Origin: Scolecobasidium constrictum UM 578
Taxonomy: Eukaryota; Ascomycota; Dothideomycetes; Venturiales; Sympoventuriaceae
Assembly: GCA_000611715.1 (NCBI GenBank)
Contig: AZYM01000034.1
Span: forward strand, 1-64,000
DNA: 64,000 bases
Reading direction: 5' to 3'
Shown here: in pieces, positions 33,856 through 43,711 of the stretch
Layout: every line of letters starts with the position of its first letter
How positions within the stretch are numbered: position 1 is the stretch's first letter
Notes under the pieces: generated by a model
What the model was told of the DNA's origin: nothing
The model's input: the letters and a program-made list of their open reading frames with translations, nothing else
Database searches by the model: none
Made by a program: the position numbers and the translations under genes

Positions 33856-33871
33856 GAAGGCGCGGTTATCA
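33856..33871 (-). promoter_or_regulatory. 16-nt GATA repeat, copy 3 (two mismatches)
   Basis: GAAGGCGCGGTTATCA; it differs from copies 1 and 2 at two positions but keeps a GATA core (TGATAA on the minus strand). It lies 53 bp beyond copy 2. Confidence 0.5.
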
Positions 33872-34059
33872 AGATGCATACTAGGACATCGAGCCCGGAG
33901 ACGACAATCCATTCATTACAAGTTGGACGTTGTCGGAGTCTGCCAACTCGCCACGGGCTGCATGCAGCCGCTCGATTTCTTGAAGTCAAGATGTGACGGC
34001 TCGAAGGCATCAGACGAGTCGCCCTAACGCTGCGTGGATCTCGAAATCACTACGCCAAC

Positions 34060-35474
34060 ATGCCAAACCTCGTGCCTTTGGAACTGCTGGTGGCTGCCAG
34101 TATCGTTGTCGCAATCTTGCTATGGCGGCGGCACACTTCGATCAAGCCAAAACTCGGCACTAAGACATCCACTGCAATCGAGAAGCCCTTTGAGTATTTA
34201 GCACCGACATCTTTGACAGACTTTGATCTCAGCAGGGCTGCGCCACCTCGCTTTCGCGCCTTTCGCTACCACTACAAGAGACAGTGAGCACGGGAGATTA
34301 TCAATCTTCGATACCCTGCTAACTAACCACAGTGTGATCGATGTGCGGAAACTCGACAAGAATTCCTGGGTTCTGGTATACCTATAATATCTCTACTTAA
34401 CCAACCCCAACTGATAAGTAACTTCAGCTCGACAAAGACTGGCCCAAATACCATGCCATCAAAGCCCGTCGCATCGAAGAACGTGGTGTGTCGTCCATGC
34501 AAACACTTCCAGCCGCTCGAGAAGCAGTGCACGAACTCTGCCAGGACTTATGCGAATTCTTGTCGCGACGCTATCCGACTGTGTACAGAGTCGAGCGATC
34601 GAAGAATGATAGACTAGGCTGGTACAATACTGGCACCATCAGCGCCATCAGCATGCCGTCCCTAGGCGTGTCTTATGATTTAGCGACGGAGGATCCGATT
34701 TATGTAGCCGGCATGATTCAGCCTGCGGACATAAATATCCTTCTGAAGGGCAGCGACGGGCAATATGTCATGTCAGCGATGATGCTCGGTATCGGTGGCG
34801 GGCAGCGGATCAAGGACAAATTAGGCAAGAAACTGGCGGACTTGCATCTTGAAGGGCGGGTCCCGCATTATGCCGAGCAATTGCAACGACCGCTCGATCA
34901 CTTCCTCTCTAAGCTGAGGGTGGAGAATCCGATCCAGAGACACAGTGCGTAACTACTCCTGGAATGGGAGGATCCTGCAAGTCGCTGACCATCCCATAGC
35001 AACAGCGATATCCATCCACAACGAATGGCACTGGCCCGAATTCACCATGGGTCCTGAAGACGCTTGGGATCCCATCAGAGCAACTTCGGCCTCGCCAACC
35101 TGGACGCCTCCTAAGCCTGTGACAGATATCTCACAGCTCTACTTCCGGCAAGAACGGCAGACGCTGCGACGACTGCCCAGATCAGGCGCCGTGGTGTGGA
35201 TGGTGCATACGTATATTGAGCCCTTAGCGGAGGTGGCACAGGAACCTGGTGTGCCGGGGCGAATGGCGAGTCTGGTGAAAAGCTGGGATGATGTTATGGC
35301 TGAGTAAGTATTGTTCTTGTGTTAGAATATGAATGGACGCTGATCAGACGTAGGCATAAGGGACGGTACTTGTATGAGGATGTGCTTCTACCTTATTTGG
35401 ATGCATTGCATGCGCAGCAGGTGAGGGAGGGAGTGTGTCCGGATGGTGAGATGCCTAGCAAATTCCCGTGGTGA
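34060..35474 (+). CDS. DUF3445 protein, heme-dependent oxidative N-demethylase-like, membrane anchored
   Basis: Exons 34060-34283, 34333-34375, 34428-34944, 35000-35303 and 35354-35474 give 402 residues. The N-terminus has a single hydrophobic anchor (LVPLELLVAASIVVAILLWRR), followed by the DUF3445 pattern. This includes RYHYKRHVIDVRKLDKNSWV, YHAIKARRIEERG, AVHELCQDLCEFLSRRYP and DPIYVAGMIQPADINILLKG, then ISIHNEWHWPEF and LYFRQERQTLRRLPRSGAVV. The bacterial member of this family (HODM) is a heme enzyme that oxidatively removes methyl groups from secondary amines using electrons from NADPH. I see no obvious P450 Cys loop, as expected. The ER-type anchor resembles that of a P450, so a P450 reductase might supply electrons; this is inference. 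It diverges from the amino-acid permease. Confidence 0.82.
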
Positions 35475-35942
35475 ATGGGGCCGTATCCAGCATCAGAATT
35501 GTGCAATGCAGGGAGGTACCATATGCAGGCGCGAATTTCATTTAGGTCGGATATTGCAATCTTAAGCCAACGTCGTGATAAAATTCTTGTTCATATGTTC
35601 TGCATTCGCTGTGGATATTCTCCCAATTGAGCTTCGGCTCGTGGTCCTCGGAGACATAGATCATTGCGATTGGAAAGAGGATTGCCTGTGGGTTCACCCT
35701 GATCTGATTGATTGTGCCTGCTTTGCCGAAATTGGAACATACGAAGTGAAGCTTAGACATTTTGAAGTCTTCGGCTCCGAGAATTTGTACCATAGTGGGG
35801 CAACATACGTAGACAAGTAAACACAAGGCTGCAGCTACACCTCGAGTTTCAGACATACGCTCAGCCACATCTGCATTGCGAGCTCTATAAATCCTTTCAC
35901 AACCCGATTGAACTCATGCTATAACTCTAAGTTCTCCTCAAG
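35475..35942. promoter_or_regulatory. Intergenic region with AIP1 promoter
   Basis: 468 bp between the DUF3445 gene and AIP1, both on the plus strand. Apart from the TATA box at 35886-35891 I see no defined element. Opposite-strand frames of 81-108 codons overlap each other and have no features. Confidence 0.5.
35886..35891 (+). promoter_or_regulatory. TATA box of AIP1
   Basis: TATAAA 52 bp before the AIP1 ATG at 35943. Confidence 0.5.
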
Positions 35943-37860
35943 ATGTCTATCAAATCAGGTACGCGTGAAATGCTCGCGAATTGTACCCCACTGAGCAGCA
36001 AGCAGAAGCGATCTGGGCGGCTTCGCCGTCAACCACTAGAGGACAACCGACGCCGCTCTCCTCCGATGCGAAGGGCGAGCGCATAGCCTATGCTGTAAGA
36101 ACTTACAATTCGAAGATCGGGCCGAGAACTAATTGACCACGCAGACCAATAAATCCATCTTCCTCCGCTCCATCGACAACCCCGCCCTCTCCACGCAATA
36201 CACCTCCCACACGGCCCTCACAACCGTCGCCCGCTTCTCCCCCAGCGGCTACTATGTCGCCTCCGGCGATGCCTCAGGCATGGTCCGCGTCTGGGACGCT
36301 GTGGGGGAAGACATGGTGACCAAGGGCGAGTACGGCATCATCGCCGGTCGCATCAACGATATAGCCTGGGACGGCGATTCGCAGCGTATCATCGCTGTGG
36401 GCGAGGGCAAGGAACGTATGGGTCATTGTATAACTTGGGATAGTGGGAATAGCGTTGGTGAGATTAGTGGACACTCGAGCCAGATCAACTGTGTCAGTAT
36501 ACGGCAGCAGCGGCCGTTGAGGGCGGCGACGGGGAGCGATGATACGCAGTTGTGCTTCTTTCATGGGGCACCGTTCAAGTTCAATACGAGTAATCGCGGG
36601 CAGCATGACCGGTTCGTGTTCGGGACGCAGTTTGCGCCTGATGGGAACGTGCTGGTCAGCGTGGGCGCGGATAAGAAGATCTGGCTGTATGATGGGAAGA
36701 CGGGCGAGCCCAAGGGGCAGATTGGGCAGGGCGTGCACACGGGAAGCATATTCGGCGTCAGCTTTGCGAAAGACTCGAAAAAGTTCGTGACGGCGAGCGC
36801 AGATCAGACGGTCAGGGTGTGGGATGTGGAGGCAGGCACGAACATACAGACATGGCGTATGGGAGAGGAAGGGGTTGTCAGCGTGCCCGATCAGCAAGTC
36901 GGTGTGGTGTGGCCCTCAGGTCGAAGCGATGGTCTCGTCATCTCCGTGGACCTAGACGGCAACCTGAACTACCTCAACGAAGGCAGCCCGAAGCCCACAA
37001 AAGTCGTCACAGGTCACCAGAAGAGCATCACGGCAGCCACAATCGCAGACAAGACATTCTACACCGGCAGTTTCGAGGGACGTGTTCGCGCATGGGATCT
37101 ATCTACTGGCCTCGCCGAGCCCATCGACGGTGATACGCACACCAACTACGTCTCTGGCATAGCATCTGATGCCACCTCTGGCAGCGACAAAGTCTACACT
37201 GTCGGCTGGGACGACACACTCCGCTGCATATCGGCCAAGACCTTCGTAGGCGGTGCCGGATCCACAGGCGGCCAGCCCAAAGCCGTCGCCGCAGCGCAGG
37301 GATACGAATACGCCGCCACCCCGGACGCCGTGGTCATCTTCAAGGACAACCAGAAAGTCGGCTCGATACCGGCCCGCGGCGCGACCGCGATCGCGGCCCA
37401 CGGCACAACACTGGCAGTCGGCCACGACGATAAATCCATCAAGCTCTTCTCGCTTTCCTCTGCCGAGAAACCAGCCCCACTCGACGCAGAACCAGCACGC
37501 AAACCCACCGCCGCAATCTCAACCCTCGCCTTCTCACCCAAGGGCACCTACCTCGCGGCCGGCACCTCCGGCGGCAAGATCATCGTGTACAAGACCAGCG
37601 ACTGGAGCGTAGCCACGGACCGGTGGAGCGCGCACACGGCGCGCGTGACGAGTCTGGCGTGGGATGCCGAGGAGAAGGCCCTGGTGAGCGGGAGTTTGGA
37701 TACGAATGTGTTTTTGTGGAGTTTGGCGGAGCCCGGGAGGAGGGTGAAGGCCGGGAATGCGCATAAGGATGGGGTGAATGGGGTTGGATGGGTGGAGAGT
37801 GGGAAGGTGGTTAGTACTGGCGCTGATGGGAGTGTGAAGGTGTGGGGTGTGAAAGTTTGA
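35943..37860 (+). CDS. AIP1: Actin-interacting protein 1, WD40 repeat protein
   Basis: Exons 35943-35958, 36006-36094 and 36145-37860 give 606 residues, the usual length of AIP1. The spliced N-terminus reads MSIKSEAIWAASPSTTRGQP, then LSSDAKGERIAYATNKSIFL, a strongly conserved AIP1 start. The rest is two seven-bladed WD40 propellers: repeats such as GYYVASGDASGMVRVWDAVG, FVTASADQTVRVWDVEAG, FYTGSFEGRVRAWDLSTG and LVSGSLDTNVFLWSLAEPG end in WD or related dipeptides. AIP1 works with cofilin to disassemble actin filaments in patches and hyphal tips. It is convergent with the orphan protein on the right (72 bp gap). Confidence 0.92.
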
Positions 37861-37931
37861 TGAGCGTTGATTAGAAGACATGAATCATTAAGTTCGACTC
37901 AAGCTGACCCCGGCTGTGACGAGTTGTGTGA

Positions 37932-39215
37932 CTATAGCCCTGGCATGGCAATCTTCTGAGTGTTGTCGCTCTTCTTGAGAGTATACAAACTTGGTTTTGT
38001 GGCTGCGCGCACCACCGTCACTGCGTGTGCTCTGCCTGGAATCCTAGCAGTGGCGTGCTGAAGCTCACTCTCTCCAGACAAGACGGAATAGTCCTCTGAC
38101 CCCACCTCGCTTGCATCATCGCTCGTGATCGCCGCATCCACCTCGGCGACCTCGACTATCTCGTCCTGCTTCGGCGTGTCCGGTCGCGACTGAAGTGTGT
38201 CATCATCCTGTTTCACATCCACTACCCCCAACTCGCTCCCCGCATCTTCATCGTTCTCCAAGCCTCCCATCCTCTTCAGCCATGCCTTCCTAGACAGTGG
38301 AGACCGCTGGACATATTCGCTCTTGAAGACCAGATACCGCTTATGCTCCTTCTGCTTCCGCGCGATCGTCCCGGCCTCCTCCTTATGCTGCAGCACCTCC
38401 TCCGACCACTCCGCCTTCAAAGGATGCCCCAGATTCACCCACTCCTGCTGCTCCTCCATTATCCCACCCAGTGCCTTTCGTCCCTCCGCGCCCGCCAACG
38501 AACGTACAAGATTCCACGCGGTGAATTTACCGTATTGCTTCCTCCGCTGATCCGCCGCCCACTTATTCGCGCGATGCTCCTCATGAAAGAAAAACACCTC
38601 CCTCTTCGCATCCATAAGATAGCGTTCGCAGATCTTGTGTTCCTTCATTGTCGGTTTCGGGAGGTCAGGCAGGGACAAGGCGCAGGAAGTATACGCAAAC
38701 CGGTAGTAGCGTGTGAAAGCGCGTGTTTTTGTGCGCTGAGAGTCAGAGAGATGCTCCATGAGGAGTGAGTCATTGGCGAGGTTGGCGTTGCGATCGACTC
38801 CCGCTTGGAGGAGGTTGAGGCGTTTGCGCATGATGGGATCGTCGTAGCCTTTGAGAGATTGCCAGGGCCGTGGTGGCATCTCCTCGGGTGGGATCCTAGG
38901 TTGTGGGCGCGAACCATACTTGCGCGAGTTGGATCGTATCGGTAATCCTGGCGGTGCCAAAGTCGCCGTGCTGCCAGCAAGTCGTGCGATCCTGTCGTCG
39001 CCACGGCGAAGCGTCTCGCGGTAGTCGGAATCCACGAGCGCTTCAACAGACCCTCCGCCGTCATCGCGTCCAACCATCCTCGGCTCCTGCACGACGGGGA
39101 TCGTGCAAGGGTCGAGGATGAATTGGAGCGTTGAGTCTGGGTCTGTGTCGCCTGCCTCGCTGTTCGCTTTTTCTGAGGTATTGTCAGTCTCTTCTTTCAT
39201 CCCGTAGCACGGCAT
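37932..39215 (-). CDS. Hypothetical protein, charged, function unknown
   Basis: A single exon, 427 residues from ATG 39215, which has a good context (CACCATG). The frame is open up to an ATG at 39398, but that would lie only 38 bp from the stop of GatB, so the longer start is less likely. The central part (about residues 110-330) is helical and rich in R, K and E, with regular blocks such as RPWQSLKGYDDPIMRKRLNL, HKICERYLMDAKREVFFF and HEEHRANKWAADQRRKQYGK. The C-terminal third is acidic and Ser-rich. I recognise no domain. It may be a fungal-lineage protein. Confidence 0.7.
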   Translation of the reverse strand: MPCYGMKEETDNTSEKANSEAGDTDPDSTLQFILDPCTIPVVQEPRMVGRDDGGGSVEALVDSDYRETLRRGDDRIARLAGSTATLAPPGLPIRSNSRKYGSRPQPRIPPEEMPPRPWQSLKGYDDPIMRKRLNLLQAGVDRNANLANDSLLMEHLSDSQRTKTRAFTRYYRFAYTSCALSLPDLPKPTMKEHKICERYLMDAKREVFFFHEEHRANKWAADQRRKQYGKFTAWNLVRSLAGAEGRKALGGIMEEQQEWVNLGHPLKAEWSEEVLQHKEEAGTIARKQKEHKRYLVFKSEYVQRSPLSRKAWLKRMGGLENDEDAGSELGVVDVKQDDDTLQSRPDTPKQDEIVEVAEVDAAITSDDASEVGSEDYSVLSGESELQHATARIPGRAHAVTVVRAATKPSLYTLKKSDNTQKIAMPGL

Positions 39216-39436
39216 GGTGAGCAAGTCTTGCAGCAGAGGTGAGCTTGACAGTGATGTTGTGGTGTGGGTGAGGGGTGTATACAGAGGGATAAAGTTTTGA
39301 GTACCGTGGTTTGTGGGGCATGGAATCGTGTATATGGTTGACATGGTTACGACCACAACTCCATACCACAAGCTACACAAGGGGGAATATATGAGCAAGA
39401 ATCGAACTTACAATTCATTTCTAACAGGCTGACGCC

Positions 39437-41233
39437 TCATACTGGCAAGTCTAGAGCCTCAAGCACAGCAGCTTTGGCTTTCTCAGCATTCACACTGCCT
39501 TTCCCATGTTTCTCGCCCATCTGTCGCATCATCTGGCCCACAAACCACATCACCTTGCCCTTCTGTCCTTTCTCTTTAATTGCCTTCACCATCTCTGGAT
39601 TGTCCGAGACCAGTTGTCGTGCGACCTCCGCATAAGCATCGGCTCCAAGATCCTGCACCAGCATATCCTCCTCCTTCACAATGGCTTCGATCGAACGAGG
39701 CTCGCCTTGAAAGATCATGGCCAGGACCTGCTTCGCCGAGGAATTGGTGATCTTGCCGCCTTGAAGCAGGAACAGGAGAGATGAGAGCTGGCCCTCGGTC
39801 ACGGGGCATGCTTCCCATGGAGTATCGGCTCGACCAAGTAAGGCGCCTAGTTCATGAATGACCCAATTTCCGACTATACGCCCTAGCTGCTTTGGTACTT
39901 GATCACCCAGCTTCTGCTTGAGAGTTGCCAGAACCTCGAAGTAGAAGTCCACTCGATCACCGTCGTCAAACGAGAGCAGGGTCTTCGCGTCTTTCATGGT
40001 CAGGCCATGCTCGGCGTCTTGAGTGAGCAACTCCAGCATTTGATCAGGCAGCTTGGGCAGTCGTTGCTGTAGGTGGTCAATGACCTCGCTGGAGATGAAG
40101 ACAGGCGCAATATCAGGATCAGGCATGTACCTGTAGTCGATTTCGCCCTCTTTGCCGCGCAACTTCTTCGTCTCTGTGCTGCCTAGTGTCCAACCTCTTG
40201 TCTCGCCCTCGATCACTCCACCGGCCTCAAGCACTTTGATCTGCCTGTTCCTCTCCGCTACGATGGCATCTTCGACAGCCTTGAAACTACTCAAGTTCTT
40301 GATCTCCGTGCGTTGTCCTAAGCCTGTCACGCCGTGGTACGAGCTACCAGTATACTCGTCACCCCCTCTCTTTCTCTTCACAGATACATTGACATCAGCC
40401 CGCAGACCACCAAGCTCCATGCCAGTCGTGCACGCATTCACCGCCTTCAGAATCCCCTGGATCTTCCGCACCAGCGCCGCCGCTGTCGCTGGGTGATGGA
40501 TCTGCGGTAGCGTGATGATCTCGATCAGCGGATGTGAGACACGATTGAAGTCCAATAAATGCTCAGACGGTGGATTCTGTATCGTCTTCGCAGTGTCCTG
40601 CTCCATCTGTATCTGCTTTATGCCAATCGTGATTGACTTCCCGTCTTCTGGCGCGATACCATCATAGTCGTACAGAGTAATCGAGCCATCCCGCGCAAAA
40701 GGCTCATAGTACTGTGTGATCTGGTAGCCGGCGGGCTGATCTTGGTAGAAGTAGTGTTTGCGATCGAACGTGCTCTTGCGCTGGATGTTGCAATTGAGTG
40801 CTATAGCTGCGCGAAGTGCCGGGATGAGCGTCGCATGCTGGAAGTGCGGCTGCGAGCCTGGGAAGGCGAGATCGAAGAGCGATATGTTGGTATTCGGTAT
40901 GTCGGCGGGAGACGAGGTCGGTGCTTCGGAGAAGAGCTTGCGAGCTGTGTTTAGTTCGGCGTGAATCTCGATGCCAACGGTCAACTCCCAGCTTGCTATT
41001 GCTGGGTCTTCCTCCGTCTGAATATTAACGCCCGAGCGAGCATCGCGCTTCTTCTGCTTCGCTTCATCTTTCAATTGCTTGCGCAGCGGCACGATTGGTT
41101 CCTCGTTCTTCGTAGCGGATGTCGTCAGTGCTCTGTTCCAGTGGCTGCCGTTTCTCGTGCTTCGAGACAATCTAGATGCCGCTCTCCATGCAAAGAATAA
41201 GCGGACTGGACGCGGGAGCCCCTTCGATGACAT
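39437..41233 (-). CDS. PET112: Mitochondrial glutamyl-tRNA(Gln) amidotransferase subunit B
   Basis: A single exon of 598 residues from ATG 41233; a frame start at 41254 would be TTG. The N-terminus (MSSKGLPRPVRLFFAWRAAS, SRLSRSTRNGSHWN) is a clear mitochondrial presequence. GatB motifs follow: WELTVGIEIHAELNTARKLFS, FDLAFPGSQP, FDRKHYFYQDQPAGYQITQYY, DYDGIAPEDGKSITIGIKQIQMEQD (as adjoining blocks), ELGGLRADVNVSVKR and IDYRYMPDPDI. The C-terminal GatB/YqeY domain ends KGQKGKVMWFVGQMMRQ. With GatA and GatC-like partners it turns Glu-tRNA(Gln) into Gln-tRNA(Gln) in mitochondria. The gene looks intact. Confidence 0.93.
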   Translation of the reverse strand: MSSKGLPRPVRLFFAWRAASRLSRSTRNGSHWNRALTTSATKNEEPIVPLRKQLKDEAKQKKRDARSGVNIQTEEDPAIASWELTVGIEIHAELNTARKLFSEAPTSSPADIPNTNISLFDLAFPGSQPHFQHATLIPALRAAIALNCNIQRKSTFDRKHYFYQDQPAGYQITQYYEPFARDGSITLYDYDGIAPEDGKSITIGIKQIQMEQDTAKTIQNPPSEHLLDFNRVSHPLIEIITLPQIHHPATAAALVRKIQGILKAVNACTTGMELGGLRADVNVSVKRKRGGDEYTGSSYHGVTGLGQRTEIKNLSSFKAVEDAIVAERNRQIKVLEAGGVIEGETRGWTLGSTETKKLRGKEGEIDYRYMPDPDIAPVFISSEVIDHLQQRLPKLPDQMLELLTQDAEHGLTMKDAKTLLSFDDGDRVDFYFEVLATLKQKLGDQVPKQLGRIVGNWVIHELGALLGRADTPWEACPVTEGQLSSLLFLLQGGKITNSSAKQVLAMIFQGEPRSIEAIVKEEDMLVQDLGADAYAEVARQLVSDNPEMVKAIKEKGQKGKVMWFVGQMMRQMGEKHGKGSVNAEKAKAAVLEALDLPV

Positions 41234-42201
41234 GGTCGATGAGACTCCAAGCAAGAGAATCGTTCAGATCTACACCCAGAGCCGGAGAGCATGCGGGAGG
41301 CCGCCATTCCGATTTCCCATTTGGGAAATGAGCTCGGTTTGGGATCTCGACCACACACTCGCCTTCGGAGATCTTGAAGGACGTGACAATCTTCCATCTT
41401 TCCCTTCTGTGCATATCTGTGTCATTACCGAACGCATGGGAATGCTTTGATGGCAAAGTCGATCACCGCTGCGCGAGGTGCCACCTTGCTTCTGCAGACC
41501 CAAAGTGAATTGACTGCGCCGGATCCCGCCGGGACGAGACGACTATGACTGATCGGTACCGTTCGCGCTCCCATAGCAGGATCAATGGTGTCCTTTGCGT
41601 GAACCATGTCCATATCAACATCTCCTGGTGATGTGGCCTTATCCGATCGATATATCCTGGTTGCGACCACTTTGAGTTTTCCAGAGCTCGGATCCGGACC
41701 TGAGGATCCATGGTTGTCGCAAGGTCAGAGTTTGGATATAGGATAGCGCTGCGCCATCTCCACGTTTGCAGATGTATTTGATCAGTCCCCACTTCAAGCT
41801 GAAGAGCATGAGTTCTCTTATCACAAATAGGAGCGACACTTTATGTGTCTGCAACGACGATGTATCCAGAACATGTCTCCTCTATGGCGTAGGTTGGTTG
41901 AAGCGTTGCACACCACACCATATGGTCGATTTTGCGATACGCTTCTTCGCACGGAGCGAGCAAACCACGGATGTACTCTGTACGAAAATTCGAACTTAAC
42001 CAGAAGCCATAGAAAAGCTACCACAACCCACAGATATCGCACCTATATAAGGACTATGGACATCCTGTAATTTCGACCACCAAAAAACTTCACTCCTTGA
42101 ATATTGACATCTGCTCAAATCGTGCTGCGCGTTCGCAACTTCCCACGCTTGCCTGCCTGCATTTGTCACGTTCTGCTTGATTTTCTGCCATCATCATCAT
42201 C
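41234..42201. promoter_or_regulatory. Divergent intergenic region, GatB / orphan gene
   Basis: 968 bp. It carries both promoters. A TATA box lies at 42044-42050 before the orphan gene. Short minus-strand frames (41425-41792) overlap one another and have no features. Confidence 0.5.
42044..42050 (+). promoter_or_regulatory. TATA box of orphan gene
   Basis: TATATAA in the context ACCTATATAAGGA, 152 bp upstream of the ATG at 42202. It supports the orphan frame being transcribed. Confidence 0.55.
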
Positions 42202-42789
42202 ATGGGCGCGTTTACCTGTCCCAGGCCCACCGCTCGGCGCACACCAAAGCAAACCGCCACCTTTTCAGCCTCTACCGGCAAAAACCTGAGCATACCGCGC
42301 ATGGCCGGCCCATCTCTACCGCCCTTCCAGGGGCCTCCGAGCGAGTTTTTCGACGCCTGTCTCTGCGCCGCGGCCGAGCAGTTGGCAGGCGAGCAACTCG
42401 GCTCGAAGAAAGCGGGATATGCCATCCTGCAAGACACTCGTTCATCGTGCAAGTTGTCCGCACTCATGGGCAGCTTGCGCCGCACAGTCTCGGACGATTT
42501 CGGCAACTTGTCGTCGAGACTGGCGGAGATTTCGCGCCTGCTCTTCACGGGGTGGACGCACCTCACCCCAGGTGTCGCGTTCGAATGGTACATCAACACC
42601 ATCTTCGGGCACTTGGAGCGACTCGGTCTGCGCACGGTCTACTTCGAGGTGGACTACAGCAGCGAGGAGAACGAGTACATGGCCGGGCAGGAGCTGTTCG
42701 ACAGCCTCTGGTTCCGCTCGTGGATGCTGTATGAGCAGTGGGTGGCGGCGAGGTGGCCGCCGAACAACAAGCATTGCCCGCTGATGTAG
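42202..42789 (+). CDS. Small orphan protein, 195 residues
   Basis: A single exon from ATG 42202; Met34 (42301) is an alternative start. The first 45 residues are Thr/Pro/Ser-rich and disordered. From about residue 47 the protein is helical and ordered: PPSEFFDACLCAAAEQLAGE, then RLLFTGWTHLTPGVAFEWYI, GLRTVYFEVDYSSEENEYM and ELFDSLWFRSWMLYEQWVAA. Codon third positions are strongly C/G-biased, as in the conserved genes nearby, and a good TATA box precedes it. I recognise no family and see no signal peptide or membrane segment. The function is unknown. Confidence 0.6.
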   Translation: MGAFTCPRPTARRTPKQTATFSASTGKNLSIPRMAGPSLPPFQGPPSEFFDACLCAAAEQLAGEQLGSKKAGYAILQDTRSSCKLSALMGSLRRTVSDDFGNLSSRLAEISRLLFTGWTHLTPGVAFEWYINTIFGHLERLGLRTVYFEVDYSSEENEYMAGQELFDSLWFRSWMLYEQWVAARWPPNNKHCPLM

Positions 42790-43711
42790 GGGCCAGAAGC
42801 TTGCTGCTGCGCCATATCACCTGTCTATTGCGGACAGGCATGGTGCAAGCGGTTTAAGAGGCGCTTCCGTACGACCACGACGAGGCATGTCCTTTGCATT
42901 TCTTAACGATACGACGCGCTGGATCGATATCCATATTCAGCGCCTTTTCACGACAGCAAAATACCCACGGCGACGAAGCCACAGCGATTCCTCCATCACC
43001 TGCGTTGTTCTTACGAGAAAATGATTACAAAGGACCAAAAAAATGATTTAGGGATTTGGGTTTTAAGTCTTTTTATTTAGCAGAAGGCGTGTTCGAACAG
43101 CCGATATTTCGAGACCGGCACTGCTATCAACCTTAGAGTAAATCAAATGCATTTTCAAAAGATGAGCAAAAGAGAACTTTTCACTTGACTTGATCGTATA
43201 AACTCAACAGATAAACTCGATTGACTAGCTTGGCATGTCGTCAATAGATAGCAAGATACTTTGTCTGGACGACTGAGCCATCCGACTTCTCGAAGGTTGG
43301 AAATTGCACGCCGTGCTTATAACCCCTGAAAATGTGGGTGCACTCAGGAAACACTAGTTCATGTTCATTAACGATAAGATTCTGGGATTCATTGCCATCG
43401 TGTGATCGTTTCGCATTCGTCTTGGGTTCCGCTCGCAAGCCGGGCTGCTCATAATCTACATAGGATGCGAGCTATTCTTGATTCCTAGACAGCGATGCCC
43501 TCAGTCCAGCATTACTTCGTGGCTCTTTCCGGCCCTGCGATTGCGTCTCGATGTCCATCCACTGCCTAGCCTTGTTAGATCCCGAATGGCCACGTGCTAT
43601 GACCCGAGATTGGACTGACGTAGGCGTCACCGACTTTCGCGATCTGCCCCTCACCATCGACGGAAGGCCCAGCGTTTGCTCTTCATCATGCCAACGTACG
43701 ACCAGCTTCGC
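42790..43711. other. Intergenic, A+T-rich in part
   Basis: 922 bp between the 3' ends of the orphan gene and IMP3. The part at about 43010-43220 is notably A+T-rich. A 65-codon minus-strand frame at 43241-43438 has no support. Confidence 0.4.

Larger units (their letters stand above)
33447..34059. promoter_or_regulatory. Divergent promoter of permease and DUF3445 gene with four GATA sites
   Basis: 613 bp between divergent ATGs. It holds a TATA-like element for the permease (33498-33503) and four matches to the GATA-factor consensus HGATAR, all read on the minus strand. Three of them are inside copies of a 16-nt repeat. Confidence 0.6.

Noticed and set aside
14540..35474. Classical secondary-metabolite cluster
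   Set aside because: No PKS, NRPS, terpene cyclase or DMATS gene is present.
36274..36897. 207-codon minus-strand frame inside AIP1
   Set aside because: Lies fully antisense to conserved WD40 repeats; no features.
41252..41254. GatB start at 41254
   Set aside because: The codon is TTG; the ATG at 41233 gives a clean mitochondrial presequence.
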